This document shows, piece by piece, positions 15,957-25,224 of a DNA stretch of 64,000 nucleotides. How positions within the stretch are numbered: the stretch's first letter is position 1; each line of letters starts with the position of its first letter. A program made the translations under genes and the position numbers. This DNA comes from an uncultured Thermomicrobiales bacterium (lineage in GTDB: Bacteria; Chloroflexota; Chloroflexia; Thermomicrobiales; UBA6265): the NCBI GenBank assembly GCA_902806335.1, contig CADCWG010000014.1:1-64000 (forward strand). The letters are read 5' to 3'. Below the pieces are notes generated by a model, which searched no databases, was not told the origin of the DNA, and worked only from the letters and a program-made list of their open reading frames with translations.

Positions 15957-17114
15957 ATGCCCACCGACCAGGACACCATGAGCGAGAAGCGCGACTACTA
16001 CGACGTGCTCGGCGTGGCCCGCGCCGCCACGGCCGACGAGATCAAGCGTGCCTACCGCGCCCTCGCTCGTCAGTACCACCCCGACGTCAACCGCGAGGAC
16101 GGCGCCGAGGAGCGATTCAAGGAGATCAACGAGGCCTACGAGGTCCTCGCCGACGGCGACCGTCGGGCCGTCTACGATCGCTTCGGGCACGCCGCGGCCG
16201 GCATGAACGGCGGGGGCGGCGACCCGTTCGGCGGCTTCGGGGCCTCCCCGTTCGGCGACCTGTTCGAGACCTTCTTCGGCGGCACCGCCGCCGGTCCCCA
16301 GCGGCGGCGGGCCGCCCCGGCACGCGGGGCGGACCTCGAGGTTGCGGTCACGCTGACGTTCGAGGAGGCGGTCTTCGGCGCCGCGAAGGACGTCGAGCTG
16401 ACCCGCTTCGAGACCTGCGAGGCCTGCCACGGGTCACGGATGCGCGACGGCCAGACGCCCCCGCGCTGCCAGACGTGCGGTGGCTCGGGCGAGGTGCGGC
16501 GGGTCCAGCAGACCATCCTCGGCCAGTTCATGACCTCCGCGCCGTGCTCCACCTGCCGCGGCGAGGGCGTGACCATCACCGACCCCTGCCCCTCCTGCAA
16601 GGGGCGGGGCCGCTCGTCCCACGCGCGGTCGATCACCGTCACGATCCCGCCCGGGATCGACGAGAGCGCCACGCTTCGACTCAGCGGCCAGGGCGAGGCG
16701 AGCGCCCAGGGTGGCCCGGCGGGCAACCTGTACGTCAAGGTCCGGGTCCAGCCGCACCCGCTGTTTACCCGGAACAACAAGACCATCCAGCTCGAGGTCG
16801 GGGTCAACGTCGCCCAGGCCGCGCTCGGCGACGAGATCGAGGTCGAGACGCTCGATGGCCCGGTGGCGCTTCGGGTCCCCGCCGGGACGCAGTCGGGGCA
16901 GCAGTTCCGCCTCCGCGGCCGGGGCGTGCCCGACCTCCGCGGCGGCGACCGTGGCGACCAGCTGGTCACGGTCCAGGTGATGACGCCGCGCGACCTGACC
17001 GACGAGCAGCGCGAACTGTTCGAGGCGCTGGCCGACAGCCTGGGCAGCGAGGTGACCCAGCAGCCGGTGCACCGCGGCTTCTTCGACAAGGTCAAGGACG
17101 TCCTCGGCGTCTAG
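15957..17114 (+). CDS. dnaJ: Chaperone protein DnaJ (type I)
   Basis: DnaJ stimulates the ATPase of DnaK and delivers unfolded proteins to it. The J domain (residues ~12-75) contains the essential HPD in RQYHPDVNREDG. A Gly/Phe-rich linker (GGGGDPFGGFGASPFGDLF) follows. The zinc region has four Cys pairs: CEACHGSR, CQTCGGSG, CSTCRGEG and CPSCKGRG; the first departs slightly from CxxCxGxG. The C-terminal substrate-binding domains follow (VTIPPGIDESATLRLSGQGE; LRGRGVPDLRGGDRGDQLV). At 385 residues it is full length. A second ATG at 15978 could be the start. dnaK and grpE are not adjacent, so this is a stand-alone dnaJ under CIRCE control. Confidence 0.97.
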   Translation: MPTDQDTMSEKRDYYDVLGVARAATADEIKRAYRALARQYHPDVNREDGAEERFKEINEAYEVLADGDRRAVYDRFGHAAAGMNGGGGDPFGGFGASPFGDLFETFFGGTAAGPQRRRAAPARGADLEVAVTLTFEEAVFGAAKDVELTRFETCEACHGSRMRDGQTPPRCQTCGGSGEVRRVQQTILGQFMTSAPCSTCRGEGVTITDPCPSCKGRGRSSHARSITVTIPPGIDESATLRLSGQGEASAQGGPAGNLYVKVRVQPHPLFTRNNKTIQLEVGVNVAQAALGDEIEVETLDGPVALRVPAGTQSGQQFRLRGRGVPDLRGGDRGDQLVTVQVMTPRDLTDEQRELFEALADSLGSEVTQQPVHRGFFDKVKDVLGV

Positions 17115-17232
17115 CGGCGCCGGTCGCGAAGGGGCCGCCCCTGGGCCGGCCGGGGAGCGACTTGTGCCTTCGACCTTCCCGCCCGACCCCGGGCGGAACG
17201 CCCCAACGGGACCGTACGAACGCGCCTCCGGC

Positions 17233-17262
17233 TTGACAGCCCGGTCGGCGCGACCGTAGCAT
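17233..17262 (+). promoter_or_regulatory. Promoter of tRNA-Gln
   Basis: Consensus TTGACA at 17233-17238, an 18-bp spacer and TAGCAT at 17257-17262 end 20 bp before the mature 5' end of the tRNA. Confidence 0.65.
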
Positions 17263-17282
17263 GACGTTGATCATAGGACCGA

Positions 17283-17353
17283 TGGCGGGTGGTGAAATGG
17301 TATCACAAGGGTCTTTGGAACCTTTGTTTCAGGTTCGAATCCTGGCCCGCCAG
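17283..17353 (+). tRNA. tRNA-Gln, anticodon UUG
   Basis: The sequence folds as a 71-nt cloverleaf. The acceptor stem is TGGCGGG/CCCGCCA, the D stem GTGA/TCAC, the anticodon stem AGGGT/ACCTT with loop CTTTGGA (anticodon TTG), and the T arm carries the invariant TTCGAAT. The 5' U and G discriminator are typical of bacterial tRNA-Gln. The 3' CCA is not encoded (CCC follows) and must be added after transcription. Confidence 0.95.
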
Positions 17354-17391
17354 CCCGCCATTGCATATGTGGCCGTCGCCCCAGAGTCACA

Positions 17392-18948
17392 GTGTCGGAT
17401 GCCCCTCCCGGTGACCGTACCCCGGCCGACAATCTCATGACCTTGCCCCATTCGTCGTCGCGACCGCCGTCCACTCCCGCTGTCCCGGGAGGCGCGGACC
17501 CGCTCGCCCTGGTCGTCCTCGCGGCGGGCGGTGGCACCCGGATGCGGTCCCTGCTGCCCAAGCCCCTCCACCCCGTCGCCGGGCTGCCGATGGCGAGCCA
17601 TGTGCTCCGAGCCGGCGCGGCCGCGAACCCGGCGACCACGGTCCTCGTCGTGGGCAACGCCGCGCCGGACCTCGCCGACCGCCTCGGCGTCGGCGACACG
17701 GTCGTCAGCGTGCGGCAGGATCCGCCCCGTGGCACCGGCGACGCCGTCGCCCGTGCGCTGGCCGCGGTCGGGCGGGCCCGGTGGGTGCTGGTCCTCTACG
17801 CCGATCATCCCCTGCTCGACGCCGGGACGGTCACGGCGCTCGTCGCCGGCGCCCGAGCGGCCGAGGCGCGGGTCACGGTCCTCACCTGCGCCCTCCCCGA
17901 TGCCGGGTCCTACGGGCGGATGGTGCGGGACGGGGCCGGTCGGGTGACGGGAATCGTCGAGAAGGCCGACGACGACCCGGACGCCCGGCGGGGCGCGGCC
18001 GAGATCAACAGCGGGATGATGGTCCTCGACGCGGCCTGGGCACGGGAGGCGCTGGCCGGTCTGGCGCCGAGCCCGGCGACCGGCGAGTACTACCTGACCG
18101 ACCTCGTCGGCCTGGCGGTGGCCGGCCACGCCAAGGGCGAGCCGTGGCCGGTGGCGACCGTCGCCGCGCCGCCGGAGGTCGCCACCGGCGTCAACGACCT
18201 GACCCAGCTCGCGGCCGCCGAGGCGGTGGTCCTTGCCCGGGTCCGGCGCCGGCTGATGCTCGGCGGGGTCACGCTGCGCGGGCCGGAGACGATCTTCGTC
18301 GACGAGGATGTGGTCGTCGGGCCCGACACGACCATCCTGCCCTTTACCACCCTGCTCGGGGGGACCCGGATCGGCGCCGGGTGCACGGTCGGCCCCCACG
18401 CGACGCTGGAGCGGTCCACCCTCGGTGACGGGGTGACGGTCCGGGCCTCGACGCTGACCGACGCGACGGTCGCCGATGGGGCGGACGTCGGGCCCTACGC
18501 CCACCTCCGGGCCGGGGCGGTGATCGGGCCGCGGGCGCACATCGGCAACTACGCCGAGTTGAAGAACGCCCGGGTCGGCGCGGCGGCCAAGATCGGCCAC
18601 GTCAGCTACGTTGGCGACGCGTCGGTCGGCGAGCGCGCCAACATCGGCGCCGGCACGATCGTCGCCAACTACGACGGCCGGGCCAAGCACCACACCGAGA
18701 TCGGCGACGACGCCTTCATCGGCAGCAACACCGTGCTCCGGGCGCCGGTCCGGGTCGGCGCCCGGAGCACGACCGGCGCAAGTTCCTTCGTCAACCGCGA
18801 CGTTCCGGACGACACGCTCGTCGTCGGCGTTCCGGCCCGGCCCGCGCGCCGGGTGCGCTCGGCGCCGCCCGACGGCGACGGCCACGCCACGGCACACGGC
18901 ACGACCGCGGCAGCGGTCGACGAGACATCGGTGGAGGGCAACACCTAG
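17392..18948 (+). CDS. glmU: Bifunctional GlmU: glucosamine-1-phosphate acetyltransferase / GlcNAc-1-phosphate uridylyltransferase
   Basis: GlmU makes UDP-GlcNAc for peptidoglycan. The uridylyltransferase half starts with LVVLAAGGGTRMRSLLPKPLHPVAG, the nucleotide-binding signature, with the metal Asp in VLYADHPLL. The acetyltransferase half is a left-handed beta-helix of hexapeptide repeats. It includes KNARVGAAAKIGHVSYVGDASVGERANIGAGTIVANYDG and the acetyl-CoA site around HTEIGDDAFIGSNTVLRAPV. The protein is slightly longer than usual (518 residues from the GTG at 17392; an ATG at 17437 is an alternative start). It begins 38 bp after the tRNA and its stop abuts the prs ATG, the common glmU-prs pairing. 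Confidence 0.96.
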   Translation: MSDAPPGDRTPADNLMTLPHSSSRPPSTPAVPGGADPLALVVLAAGGGTRMRSLLPKPLHPVAGLPMASHVLRAGAAANPATTVLVVGNAAPDLADRLGVGDTVVSVRQDPPRGTGDAVARALAAVGRARWVLVLYADHPLLDAGTVTALVAGARAAEARVTVLTCALPDAGSYGRMVRDGAGRVTGIVEKADDDPDARRGAAEINSGMMVLDAAWAREALAGLAPSPATGEYYLTDLVGLAVAGHAKGEPWPVATVAAPPEVATGVNDLTQLAAAEAVVLARVRRRLMLGGVTLRGPETIFVDEDVVVGPDTTILPFTTLLGGTRIGAGCTVGPHATLERSTLGDGVTVRASTLTDATVADGADVGPYAHLRAGAVIGPRAHIGNYAELKNARVGAAAKIGHVSYVGDASVGERANIGAGTIVANYDGRAKHHTEIGDDAFIGSNTVLRAPVRVGARSTTGASSFVNRDVPDDTLVVGVPARPARRVRSAPPDGDGHATAHGTTAAAVDETSVEGNT

Positions 18949-19887
18949 ATGGACGGCCGGCTCCAGGTCTTCGCGGGCAATTCTCACCCACGGCTGGCCG
19001 CCCAGATCATGGAGACGCTGGAGGCCCCCCTCGGGCGGGCCGTGGTCGGCACCTACCGCAACGGCGAGACGCGGGTCAAGCTCGACGAGAACGTGCGGGG
19101 CTCGGACTGCTTCGCGATCCAGTCGATCTGTGCCCCGTACGACCACCACCTGATGGAACTACTGCTGATGTGCGACGCGCTGCGGCGCGCCTCGGCCGCT
19201 CGGATCACGGCGGTGATTCCCTACTACGGCTACGCGAAGCAGGAGAAGAAGACGACCGGCCGCGAGCCGATCTCGGCCAAGCTGGTGGCGAACCTGCTCT
19301 GCACCGCGGGGGTCGACCGGGTGCTGACCGTCGACCTCCACGCGCCGGCGATCGAAGGCTTCTTCGATATCCCGGTCGACCACCTGCGGGCGACCCCGCT
19401 GCTGGCCCGCCACTTTCGGCGGGAGGTGATGGAATCGGCCGTGGTGGTCAGCCCCGACTCGGGCGGCGTGGCCCGGGCCGAGGACTTCCGGGTCCGCGCC
19501 GGCGGGGCGCTGGCGATCATCTCCAAGCGGCATCCCGAGCCCGACGCGACCGAGACGCTGGAGATGGTCGGCGATGTCGACGGCAAGGTGGCGGTGATCG
19601 TCGACGACATGATCTCGACCGGCGGCACGCTGGTCGCCGCGGCGGAGCTGCTGAAGGAGCGCGGCGCCGCGGAGATCCACGCGGCCGCCTCCCACGGGAT
19701 CTTCGCGGGCGACGCCCTCAACGCGCTCGCGGCCTCGCCGGTCTCGCGGCTCTTCCTCTGCGACACGATCCCGCTCCCCGATGCCGCGCCGCGGCAGAAG
19801 CTGGAGACGATCACCGTCGCCCCCCTCCTCGCGGAGGCGATCATGCGGATCCACAAGGATCTCAGCATCAGCGCCCTGTTCACGTGA
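18949..19887 (+). CDS. prs: Ribose-phosphate pyrophosphokinase (PRPP synthetase)
   Basis: The enzyme makes PRPP from ribose 5-phosphate and ATP for nucleotide, His and Trp synthesis. Landmarks are the catalytic-loop region GYAKQEKKTTGREPISAKL, VLTVDLHAPAIEGFFDIPVDHL, VVVSPDSGGVARAEDF and the PRPP-binding loop VIVDDMISTGGTLV. Its 312 residues match the class I family. The ATG follows the glmU stop codon (TAG) directly, so the two are co-translated. UDP-GlcNAc and PRPP synthesis are commonly paired this way in bacteria. Confidence 0.97.
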   Translation: MDGRLQVFAGNSHPRLAAQIMETLEAPLGRAVVGTYRNGETRVKLDENVRGSDCFAIQSICAPYDHHLMELLLMCDALRRASAARITAVIPYYGYAKQEKKTTGREPISAKLVANLLCTAGVDRVLTVDLHAPAIEGFFDIPVDHLRATPLLARHFRREVMESAVVVSPDSGGVARAEDFRVRAGGALAIISKRHPEPDATETLEMVGDVDGKVAVIVDDMISTGGTLVAAAELLKERGAAEIHAAASHGIFAGDALNALAASPVSRLFLCDTIPLPDAAPRQKLETITVAPLLAEAIMRIHKDLSISALFT

Positions 19888-20041
19888 GCCGACCGGGGCG
19901 GCCAGGGACGCGGGGGGGACCGATGGGATCCGACGAGCGGGAATCGCTGGCTCACTGGCCGCGCCCCGCGGGCCGTCGGCCCGCGGACCAAGCCGCCCGG
20001 ACCCCCGGCCGGTCGACGCGCCTCGGACACCCGGCGGCCTC

Positions 20042-21412
20042 ATGAGCGGCGAGTCCTGGGGCGAGTTGGCGCTCGCGCTGCTGATGGTCGGGGTCGTCAC
20101 GGCGGCCGCGGCGCTGGACACCCTGTCGGCGCTGGTCAGCCGGCAACGACTCCGCCAGCTGGCCGACGGCGGCAGCCGGCGGCGGTCGGTCCAGGCGCTG
20201 CTTGACCCGCGGCGCCTGCTCTCCGCCTCCCTGCTGACCGTGCAGGTGGCCGCCGTCGCGGCGGGGGCGAGCCTGCTCACGACCACCATCCGGCGGGAGC
20301 TCGGCGCCTTCGACCATCTGCTCAGCGTGGTGGCGATCGTCCTCGCCTTCCTGGTGCTCGGCCAGGCGCTGCCGCGGGCGCTGGCCCGGAACCGGCCGGA
20401 CGCGACGGCGGACGTGGTCCTGGCGGCGGCCGGGTGTGTCGCCCTTCTGGTGCGGCCGTTCGGCGCCGCGGTCGAGGCGATCGGCCGCCTCTTCGACCGC
20501 CTCCTCCCCGGCTCGCCCGACGACCCGATGCCCGCGGGCACGGAGGAGGAGTTGCGGACGATCACCCTCGACGACACCGACTCCGGGGTGATCGAGGCGG
20601 ACGAGCGGGAGATGATCGACGGCGTCCTCCACCTCGAAGAGATCCGCGTTCGCGACATCATGGTGCCGCGGGTCGACATCGTCGCGGTCGAGCGCTCGGT
20701 GCCGCCCCGTGAGCTGCTGGAGACGATCGTCGGCAAGGGGCACTCCCGGATCCCGGTCTACCAGGAGACCATCGACCGGATCATCGGCGTCGTCTACGCC
20801 AAAGACTTGCTCCAGTTCGTGATCGGCACCACGGAGGCGCTGCCGCTCGTGAGCCTCCTCCGTCCGCCCTACGTGGTGCCGGAGTCGAAGCGGATCGACG
20901 ACCTGCTGAAGGAGCTGCGGCGGGCCAAGGTCCACATCGCGATCGTCGCCGACGAGTACGGCGGCACCGCGGGCCTGGTGACCATCGAGGACATCCTCGA
21001 GGAGATCGTCGGCGAGATCCAGGACGAGTACGACACCGAGGTCCCGCTCTTCGAGATCGTCGGCCCGGGCGAGTTGGTCGCCGACGGCCGGCTCGCGCTG
21101 GAGGACGTCGAGGACAGCCTCGAGGTCGCGTTCGAGGAAGACGACTACGGGACCCTCGGCGGGTTCGTCCAGAAGCACCTCGGCCGGCTGCCCGAACAGG
21201 GCGACCGGTTCGAGGCCGAAGGCGTGGCCGTGGCCATCCTCGAGGTGGAGCGCCACCGGGTCCGCCGGCTCCGCGTGACCAAGCTCGCCCCGTCGTCGCC
21301 TGAGGGGGCCGCCGACGGCGACCATAGCGGCGAGCCGCTGCCGCTGGTCGTCGGCGATATCGACCGCCCCGCCCCCGCCGAGGTCTCCCCGGGGCGGGAA
21401 CCGGGCGCGTGA
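20042..21412 (+). CDS. CNNM/CBS-domain membrane protein (HlyC/CorC-type, putative magnesium/cobalt efflux)
   Basis: The protein starts with a DUF21/CNNM membrane region (LALALLMVGVVTAAAALDTLSALV; LSVVAIVLAFLVLGQALPRALARN). It continues with the helical linker GVIEADEREMIDGVLHLEEIRVRDIMVPRVDIVAV and a pair of CBS domains (RIPVYQETIDRIIGVVYAKDLLQF; IAIVADEYGGTAGLVTIEDILEEIVGEIQDEYD). The transporter-associated CorC_HlyC domain closes it (YGTLGGFVQKHLGRLPEQGD). Family members act in divalent-cation (Mg, Co) homeostasis; the haemolysin name is historical. The true start is the ATG at 20042 (456 aa), not the track's 19781. Its TGA overlaps the GTG of birA. Confidence 0.9.
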   Translation: MSGESWGELALALLMVGVVTAAAALDTLSALVSRQRLRQLADGGSRRRSVQALLDPRRLLSASLLTVQVAAVAAGASLLTTTIRRELGAFDHLLSVVAIVLAFLVLGQALPRALARNRPDATADVVLAAAGCVALLVRPFGAAVEAIGRLFDRLLPGSPDDPMPAGTEEELRTITLDDTDSGVIEADEREMIDGVLHLEEIRVRDIMVPRVDIVAVERSVPPRELLETIVGKGHSRIPVYQETIDRIIGVVYAKDLLQFVIGTTEALPLVSLLRPPYVVPESKRIDDLLKELRRAKVHIAIVADEYGGTAGLVTIEDILEEIVGEIQDEYDTEVPLFEIVGPGELVADGRLALEDVEDSLEVAFEEDDYGTLGGFVQKHLGRLPEQGDRFEAEGVAVAILEVERHRVRRLRVTKLAPSSPEGAADGDHSGEPLPLVVGDIDRPAPAEVSPGREPGA

Positions 21413-22287
21413 GCCGCGAGCCGCGGCGGGCCCTCGTCCCGGACCCCTCCCCCGGACACCGGGGAGGGACGAAGGACGGAGGTGATGTCAGGGCGCCAGC
21501 CACGGCGTCGCCCCTGGGGCGCACTCACCTCGTGCCGCTTCGGTGGCGCGTCGGCTGGCGGGGTGTCGTCGCGAGCACGATGGACGAGGTCGCCGCGCTC
21601 GCGGCGGGCGGGGCGCCGGAGGGGACGGTCGTCGTGGCCGACCACCAGACCGCCGGCCGCGGGCGGGCGGGCCGCGGCTGGTCGGCGCCGCCGGGATCGG
21701 CGCTGCTGCTCTCGGCGCTGCTGCGGCCGCCGCTGCCCCCGGACCGGTTCGGGCCGCTTCCTCTGGTGGTCGGCGTCGCGGTCGCCGAGGCGCTCGAGGC
21801 CGTCGCCCCGGTGACCTGCCGCCTGAAGTGGCCGAACGACGTCTGGATCGGTGACGCCAAGGTCGCGGGGATCCTCGCCGCCGCCCGCACCGGGGACGGC
21901 ACCGAACCGGCTCGCCTCGTCCTCGGCATCGGCGTGAACCTAACGACACCGCCGGCCGACCTGCCGGGCGGCGCGACCAGCCTCGCCACCGCGACCCCGG
22001 GCGCCCCCCCACCCGACCGCGAGGCGGTGCTCGCGGCGCTACTCCCCCGGCTCGGTGACCAGTACGCGGACTTCTTGGGGACCGGTGGCCGCCCCGACCT
22101 CTCACCCTGGCGGGAACGGGCGGCCCTGCTCGGTGAGGCGGTCGCGGTGGTAGACCGTGGGGAGCGTCGCGAGGGACGCTTCGTTGGGGTGGACGACGAC
22201 GGCACCCTGCTGCTCGAGCACGACGATGGCGCCGTTGTCCGCGTCGTGGCCGGCGACCTCACGCGCGGGCCCGCGCCCCTCGGCTGA
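21409..22287 (+). CDS. birA: Biotin--[acetyl-CoA-carboxylase] ligase, monofunctional
   Basis: The ligase attaches biotin to carboxylase carrier domains. The biotinyl-AMP loop is HQTAGRGRAGRGWSAPPGSALLLS, followed by LKWPNDVWIGDAKVAGILAAAR with the catalytic Lys, and a small C-terminal SH3-like domain (VAVVDRGERREGRFVGVDDDGTLLLEHDDG). There is no N-terminal winged helix, so it is the ligase-only class without repressor function. The start GTG overlaps the previous TGA by GTGA, implying translational coupling; the first ~40 residues are low-complexity, so a later start cannot be excluded. Confidence 0.93.
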   Translation: MSREPRRALVPDPSPGHRGGTKDGGDVRAPATASPLGRTHLVPLRWRVGWRGVVASTMDEVAALAAGGAPEGTVVVADHQTAGRGRAGRGWSAPPGSALLLSALLRPPLPPDRFGPLPLVVGVAVAEALEAVAPVTCRLKWPNDVWIGDAKVAGILAAARTGDGTEPARLVLGIGVNLTTPPADLPGGATSLATATPGAPPPDREAVLAALLPRLGDQYADFLGTGGRPDLSPWRERAALLGEAVAVVDRGERREGRFVGVDDDGTLLLEHDDGAVVRVVAGDLTRGPAPLG

Positions 22288-22620
22288 CCCACCACTCGTC
22301 AGGGAGCGGCGGTCGCCCCACGGTCCTTGCTCTCCTGATCTTGGTCCCACGACGCGCCGGTCGCCGCCGGGGCAGTCGCTGAGGAGGGCTGGGAGCGGCG
22401 TCGCTCGTCGGCTGCCGACACCGCGCCCCGCCGCACGGTCCAGAGGGCGGTCGTGCCGACGTCGTCCCGCGGTCTCCGCGTTCCACCGGCGCACGGCGCC
22501 GGGGTGTCGCTTCCAGACGACCCCCGGGGGGCGCGATCCTCTATACTCCCGCACCTTGACGGCGACGATGACCTCGACAGCGCGGCGGTCCCGCGCGCCC
22601 GGTGGAAGGTGCCCCAGACG
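22288..22620 (+). promoter_or_regulatory. Intergenic region upstream of the beta-oxidation cluster, with a candidate -10 box
   Basis: No gene is visible. A TATACT box stands at 22542-22547, 73 bp before the acyl-CoA dehydrogenase start, but there is no recognisable -35 hexamer at 16-18 bp. If this is the promoter it probably needs an activator. No terminator for the birA operon is obvious. Confidence 0.35.
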
Positions 22621-23841
22621 ATGAACTTCGAGCTCACCGACGAGCAGGTCCAGGTCCGGGACATGGTGCGGGAGTTCGCCCGGCGCGAGGTCGCCCCCCA
22701 CATCCAGGAGTGGGACGCCAAGGGCGAGTTCCACCGCGAGGTGCTCACCAAGATGGGGGAGCTCGGCATCCTCGGGCTGCCGATCCCCGAGGAGTACGGC
22801 GGGTCGGGCTTCGACTACGTCAGCCTGGCGCTGGCCTGCGAGGAGCTCGAGTACGTCGACACCTTCCTCCGGGTGATCATGAGCGTCCACGTCGGGCTGA
22901 ACAGCCTGGCCCTCCTCCAGTGGGGGACGGACGAGCAGAAGCGGCGCTGGCTGGTCCCGCAGGCGCTCGGCGAGAAGATCGCGACCTTCGGCCTGACCGA
23001 GCCGAACGCCGGCTCCGATGCCGGCGCGATCGAGACGACGGCGACCCTGGACGGCGACGAGTACGTCCTCAACGGCGCCAAGATGTGGATCTCGCTCGCC
23101 GATGTCGCCGACCACTTCCTCGTCTTCGCCAGCGTCGACCGCGGTCTGAAGCACAAGGGCCTGACCGCCTTCGTCGTCGAGCGGGGGATGGAGGGCTTCA
23201 CCACCGCGAGCATCAAGGGCAAGCTCGGCGTCCGCGCCGGCAACACCGGCGAGCTGGCCTTCAGCAACGTCCGCGTCCCCGCCTTCAACCGGATCGGCGA
23301 GGAGGGCGAAGGCTTCAAGATCGCGATGAGCTGCATCGACCAGGGCCGGTTCACCGTCGGTGCCGGCGCGGTCGGCCTGACGCGGGCCTGCCTCGACGCG
23401 AGCGTCAAGTACGCCAACGAGCGGCAGACATTCGGCGTCCCGATCGGCAAGCACCAGCTCGTCCAGCAGATGGTCGCCAAGATGGTGGCCGGCCTCGAGG
23501 CCTCCCGGCTGCTGACGATGCAGGCGGCGGAGTGCAAGAACCGCGGCGGCCGCAACACCCGCGAGACGTCGCTGATGAAGTGGTACGCCTGCGACGTGGC
23601 GCTGCAGTCCGCCGACGACGCGATCCAGGTCCACGGTTCCTACGGGTTCTCCAACGAGTACCCGGTCGAGCGCTTCTGGCGCAACGCCCGCGGCGCGGTG
23701 ATCTACGAGGGGACCCGGGAGGTCCACACGATCCTCCAGGCCGAGTACGCCCTCGGCTTCCGGGAGGACCGGCCGCTGCGCTGCCCGCAGCCGCCCGCGG
23801 TCGGCTACGAGCCGGCCGAGGACCTGGTCGCCGCCGGGTGA
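22621..23841 (+). CDS. Acyl-CoA dehydrogenase
   Basis: This flavoprotein oxidises acyl-CoA to trans-2-enoyl-CoA and passes electrons to ETF. The N-terminal helical domain starts MNFELTDEQVQVRDMVREFA. The FAD/substrate signature is FGLTEPNAGSDAGAIETTA, followed by the beta domain (YVLNGAKMWISLADVADHFLVFA). The helical C-terminal domain has RQTFGVPIGKHQLVQQMVAKM and ends with the catalytic Glu in VIYEGTREVHTILQAEYALG. The ATG at 22621 (406 aa) is the natural family start; the track's extension to 22453 is upstream spacer. ETF subunits and an ETF-quinone oxidoreductase follow in the same cluster. Chain-length specificity cannot be read from the sequence. Confidence 0.95.
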   Translation: MNFELTDEQVQVRDMVREFARREVAPHIQEWDAKGEFHREVLTKMGELGILGLPIPEEYGGSGFDYVSLALACEELEYVDTFLRVIMSVHVGLNSLALLQWGTDEQKRRWLVPQALGEKIATFGLTEPNAGSDAGAIETTATLDGDEYVLNGAKMWISLADVADHFLVFASVDRGLKHKGLTAFVVERGMEGFTTASIKGKLGVRAGNTGELAFSNVRVPAFNRIGEEGEGFKIAMSCIDQGRFTVGAGAVGLTRACLDASVKYANERQTFGVPIGKHQLVQQMVAKMVAGLEASRLLTMQAAECKNRGGRNTRETSLMKWYACDVALQSADDAIQVHGSYGFSNEYPVERFWRNARGAVIYEGTREVHTILQAEYALGFREDRPLRCPQPPAVGYEPAEDLVAAG

Positions 23842-23994
23842 CGGCCGACCGTTCGGGGTGGCGGCGGGCAGGACGGCCGGGGTGGTTCGCCGCCCCGGCC
23901 GTCGTCGGAGAGGCGCCCGCTATCGCGACGGCCGGCCATGTGCCGCGCCGGACGCTGATCCGCCGCGCGGCGCGCTGAGGGAGTAGGAGCTGCG

Positions 23995-25221
23995 GTGGGA
24001 CAGGCAAAGGCACAGGGTCAGGGCCGGGACCGGACGGTGATCCTGGGTGGGGCGCGGACGCCGATCGGCAAGCTCAACGGCTCGCTCGGCAGCAAGACGG
24101 CGGTCGAGCTCGGCGCCCACGCGATCGGCTGCGCGCTCGACCGGGCGGGTGTCGCCGCGGAGGACGTCGAGCACGTCGTCATGGGCCAGGTGCTCCAGGC
24201 GGGTGCCGGTCAGGTTCCCGCGCGCCAGGCCGCCTTCGCCGCCGGGCTCGCCCACACCGTGACCGCCGAGACCGTGAACCGGGTCTGCGGCTCGGGCTCG
24301 CGGGCGGTCGAGGTGGCCGACCTGCTGATCGGCGCCGGCCACCACCGGGTCGTCGTCGCCGGCGGCATGGAGAGCATGACCAACGCCCCCTACCTGCTCC
24401 GCAAGGCGCGCGGCGGCTACCGGATGGGCGACGGCGTGCTCGAGGACGCGATGCTCACCGACGGCCTCACCTGGCCCGTCGCGGGCGGGCACGGCGAGCG
24501 GATCCACATGATCATCCAGAGCGGCCAGGTCGCCGCCCAGGAGGGCGTCGGCCGGGAGGAGCAGGACGCCTGGGCGCTGCGCTCCCACGAGCGCTACTTC
24601 GCCAGCAAGGCCCGCGACGTCCCGCAGGAGGAGATCGCCCCGGTCCAGATCAAGAACCGGAAGGGCGACGCGGTCATCGACCGCGACGAGGCGCCGCGGC
24701 GCGACACGAGCATGGAGGCGCTGGCCGGCCTCAAGCCGGTGATGGACCCGACCGGCACCGTCACCGCCGGCAACGCCTCCGGCGTCAACGACGGCGCCGC
24801 GGCGATGGTCCTGGCCTCCGCCGCGTGGGCCGAGCAGCGGGGGCTGCGGCCGCTGGCGACTGTGCTCGGACACGGCAGCGCCGCCTGGGAGGTGCCCTAC
24901 CTGGCATACACCCCCGAGCTCGCCTCACGGGTCGCGCTGGCGCGGGCCGGGCTCGCGGTCGAGGACGTCGACGTCTGGGAGATCAACGAGGCGTTCGCGA
25001 GCGTTCCCTTGATCGCGGCGCGGCGGCTCGGCGTCGACCCCGAACGGGTGAATATCAACGGCGGGGCGGTCGCGCTCGGCCACCCGATCGGCGCCAGCGG
25101 CGCCCGCCTGGTGCTCTCCCTCGCGCTCGAGTTGCGGCGCCGTGGCGGGGGCATCGGCTGCGCGGCGATCTGCTCCGGCGGCGGCCAGGGCGACGCGATC
25201 GTGCTCCGGGTCGAGGGTTAG
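23995..25221 (+). CDS. Acetyl-CoA acetyltransferase / 3-ketoacyl-CoA thiolase
   Basis: Thiolases cleave 3-ketoacyl-CoA with CoA or condense two acetyl-CoA. The nucleophilic Cys is in ETVNRVCGSGSRAVEVA, the catalytic His in INGGAVALGHPIGASGARLV and the second active-site Cys in GCAAICSGGGQGDAIVLRVE. WEINEAFASVPLIA is the NEAF motif. Its 408 residues are typical. It starts with GTG, preceded by TAGGAG at a suitable distance. It follows the acyl-CoA dehydrogenase by 153 bp and the next gene begins 3 bp after its stop, fitting a fatty-acid degradation operon. Confidence 0.95.
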   Translation: MGQAKAQGQGRDRTVILGGARTPIGKLNGSLGSKTAVELGAHAIGCALDRAGVAAEDVEHVVMGQVLQAGAGQVPARQAAFAAGLAHTVTAETVNRVCGSGSRAVEVADLLIGAGHHRVVVAGGMESMTNAPYLLRKARGGYRMGDGVLEDAMLTDGLTWPVAGGHGERIHMIIQSGQVAAQEGVGREEQDAWALRSHERYFASKARDVPQEEIAPVQIKNRKGDAVIDRDEAPRRDTSMEALAGLKPVMDPTGTVTAGNASGVNDGAAAMVLASAAWAEQRGLRPLATVLGHGSAAWEVPYLAYTPELASRVALARAGLAVEDVDVWEINEAFASVPLIAARRLGVDPERVNINGGAVALGHPIGASGARLVLSLALELRRRGGGIGCAAICSGGGQGDAIVLRVEG

Positions 25222-25224
25222 GCG

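Noticed and set aside
17271-17735. Minus-strand ORF of 154 aa ending ...GFEPETKVPKTLVIPFHHPP
   Set aside because: It is the antisense reading of tRNA-Gln and the glmU 5' end; this C-terminal peptide is a familiar misannotation over tRNA genes.
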